DNA of 64,000 bases. Source: Jaapia argillacea MUCL 33604 (lineage: Eukaryota; Basidiomycota; Agaricomycetes; Jaapiales; Jaapiaceae). Location: the NCBI GenBank assembly GCA_000697665.1, contig KL197709.1, forward strand, positions 519,597 through 583,596, given 5' to 3'. Below are positions 62,192 through 64,000 of this stretch, piece by piece. Position 1 is the stretch's first letter, and each line of letters opens with the position of its first letter. A program made the translations under genes and the position numbers. The notes beneath the pieces were generated by a model. The model did no database searches, was not told where the DNA came from, and was given only the letters and a program-made list of their open reading frames with translations.

Positions 62192-63207
62192 CTAAACCTG
62201 TTCACCAAAGACGAAAGCGTATATCTCCTCCATCGATTCCCGCTCCGAGTCGTCCAAATTGGCCGCCTCCAATCTGAGGGCTTCCTTGACCGCCATTTTA
62301 TCCACTGAGCAGGGCTCGCTTGGCTCAAAGATGAGCTGCATGGCTTCGGGGGACAACGGTTTCTTCATTTTTGAGGAAATGAAGAGCTCGAGTTCTCTGG
62401 TGGACTTTCCGGAACTGATACGGTCCCAGGAATCAGGTGAAAGCTCCTCGTCGAGGATTGAATCACGGGCTTCGTCTAGGAGGGCGCGAAGGCAAATCCG
62501 ATCCTGTGCGTCTATGCGCTGAAAACACGCATGTGTAAGTAATAGTGACTCTGGAGCGATGCACGTCTCACCTCTTGAAGAAGTCGAAAGTTTTCGGTGT
62601 TCGCGTTTACAAGGGACCATACCTCATCAAGCTGCTTCTGAAAGTCGTCCTTCAGATCCGCCAAGCTGTCCTCTAAATCCACCCGTCCGTCCTCTAAATC
62701 CACCCGTCTGTCCTCCAAATACACCGACCGTGCTTCACTGGCAGAAGCCATTCCCTCCAGCTTAACACGGAGTCTCCGTACCTCCTGTGTGTCAGCCTTC
62801 GTTTCTTCAATCACATCACGAATTTGTTCCCCAAGCGCATCGTACAGCGCCTGGCGCTCAATCTTGGATTTCTTTTTCTCGGCACGGAACTCTCTCTTCC
62901 TTGCATTTCTACTGGCTTCAACCCAACAAGGGAGTGAATACCGATGAGCGCGTGATATTGGTAAGATTAAGAACGTACCCCACCTTGCTCTATCGCTTTC
63001 AAGTTGAGAGTCGGCAGCTGGGAATTGATGCAATGAGGATGGTCCACATCACTCACAAGACGAATTCACTCACGAGGGCGGGGGAGGATTGACAAATGGG
63101 ATGGTTCGAGGGAGCTGTGGAGAGGGGTGGTCCCCTCCCCTGTGATGACGTTCCCGGGCCCAACTGTGGCTGGTTTGCGTGCTCTGGCCTTGCGCGATTT
63201 GGTCATG
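62192..63207 (-). CDS. Unknown coiled-coil protein
   Basis: Four exons. Exon 1 is MTKSRKARARKPATVGPGNV to ILPRPR, basic and perhaps a nuclear signal. A short exon LPAADSQLESDRAR follows. Exon 3 is a coiled coil: KREFRAEKKKSKIERQALYD, IEETKADTQEVRRLRVKLEG, then a heptad-like repeat VDLEDGRVDLEDSLADLKDD, and WSLVNANTENFRLLQE. Exon 4 reads RIDAQDRICLRALLDEARDS, SPDSWDRISSGKSTRELELF and LSPEAMQLIFEPSEPCSVDK, ending AFVFGEQV. The RALLDEARD block recurs in uncharacterised mushroom proteins that I remember, but no function is known to me. Its start codon overlaps the stop of the upstream frame (ATGA). Confidence 0.65.
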
Positions 63208-63634
63208 GTGCTGTCGGCGAGAAAAGCAAGGACAAGTTGACTGGGGAGTTTTCTGCGATGTCGAGCGGCTTGAAGTTCGTTTTGATTGACTCCTCATGAT
63301 CGACAACTGCGATCGGGGCCGAAAGAAGCCGACCGCAATAGAGACGCCAAAGTTGCTCATCAATATTTATGCTGTGGTCGGGTGTGTTGGACAACACCTT
63401 CTGGATGATCTCCGGCAGACCGGTCGCCGGACCCATTCCAACATGGGTAACTTTTGGAGTGCGCTGTAGAGTAACGAAGACATACCTTCGGAAAACAGAA
63501 GGAAGATTGTGCCGTTTATGGTGAGGATAGACATGCCCTCCGAGACACACCAGGCAGCAGTTTCTGCACGGTTGACAGATGGTCGGTGGCGACTCGGATG
63601 CAGATTCCAGATGCAGATGTGGAGCGAAGGTCAA
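63203..63634 (-). CDS. Unassigned open frame just upstream of the coiled-coil gene
   Basis: A frame containing LPSVFRRYVFVTLQRTPKVT, LPEIIQKVLSNTPDHSINID and LWRLYCGRLLSAPIAVVDHE ends in TGA that overlaps the ATG of the next gene. The composition looks coding, but I find no clear ATG and no family. It could be an upstream exon of the coiled-coil gene with a missed splice, a separate small gene, or a relic. Confidence 0.35.
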   Translation of the reverse strand: MTFAPHLHLESASESPPTICQPCRNCCLVCLGGHVYPHHKRHNLPSVFRRYVFVTLQRTPKVTHVGMGPATGLPEIIQKVLSNTPDHSINIDEQLWRLYCGRLLSAPIAVVDHEESIKTNFKPLDIAENSPVNLSLLFSPTAP

Positions 63635-64000
63635 TCACATGAATCGAAGAAAAGTGGTGTAGATCGCCAGCTGGTAAACGGAGACCCTAACGGCCCTCTC
63701 CGTAAGCGCTTTCCTGGTTAGCAGGCATCGAGTTTCGGCTGCAAGTCTGTTGGCATGATCGGGTTGAAGCACACTCTTATGACTACGGAGAGAAAACTTC
63801 AAGTAGTGATAGATACAGTATGTGGATTTCTAGTAATATAATAAATACTAGTCCGTGTAGATGATGGATACAGTCATTCGAAGCCAACGAAACATATTTA
63901 CTAGTGATACAACTCTAGAGTCCGTATTGCTACAAAATGTTATGAGAGAGAGGATGAAGGACGAAATTATCGATACAGTGGTGCAAGCGTGGCTCAGGCG
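63635..64000. other. Window end, nothing recognised
   Basis: From about 63780 the sequence is A/T-rich compared with the rest and holds loose repeats of GATACA-like and ACTAGT-like words. No gene is seen. Confidence 0.45.

Overview
The window is eukaryotic DNA from a filamentous basidiomycete, most likely an Agaricomycete. Genes are short and dense, with many 50-60 nt GT-AG introns. Several proteins match mushroom-type families: a P-loop GTPase with an FHDSRGFE switch, six-hairpin glycosidase, sedolisin, F-box and sugar-porter genes. The core genes are ordinary fungal housekeeping genes. I saw no rRNA, convincing tRNA, CRISPR array or intact transposon. Exon limits were inferred by reading splice sites by eye.

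Layout. 1-6100: left-truncated GTPase gene (minus), a decayed sedolisin protease (plus), an unrecognised broken coding stretch, and a six-hairpin glycosidase pseudogene (minus). 6900-20850: intact genes, namely a multi-pass membrane protein, the divergently transcribed nucleoporins NUP42/AMO1 and NUP188 separated by about 100 bp, a class I sirtuin (HST3/HST4 type) and an AlkB-like dioxygenase. 20850-23060 is mostly empty. 23061-25338: sugar transporter.

25756-37369: the most distinctive region. It is an array of eight hotdog-fold (PaaI/ACOT13-like) thioesterase genes: six that read through, one of them inverted, and two decayed. Two tandem HAM1/ITPase genes sit inside it, and the second has lost signature residues. 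Four array members share an upstream sequence element, so promoters were copied with the genes.

38209-57408: conserved genes again. These are a BOI-type SH3-SAM-PH polarity scaffold, TTC27, a small unknown protein, a possible acyltransferase relic, EMC6 and HOM2 (divergent pair with a palindromic E-box), RRP43 and SMC5. 57480-64000: lower-density terrain with two related decayed F-box loci, a small two-exon unknown gene and a coiled-coil unknown gene.

Functional links are mostly those of conserved cell biology: nuclear pore (NUP42, NUP188), genome and nucleotide maintenance (sirtuin, AlkB-like, HAM1, SMC5), RNA exosome, ER insertion and Asp-family amino acid synthesis. ACGCGT (MluI cell-cycle box-like) sequences lie close upstream of the nucleoporin pair, the sirtuin and SMC5. 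The thioesterase/HAM1 array is the best candidate for an undescribed lineage-specific expansion; its substrate cannot be read from the sequence.
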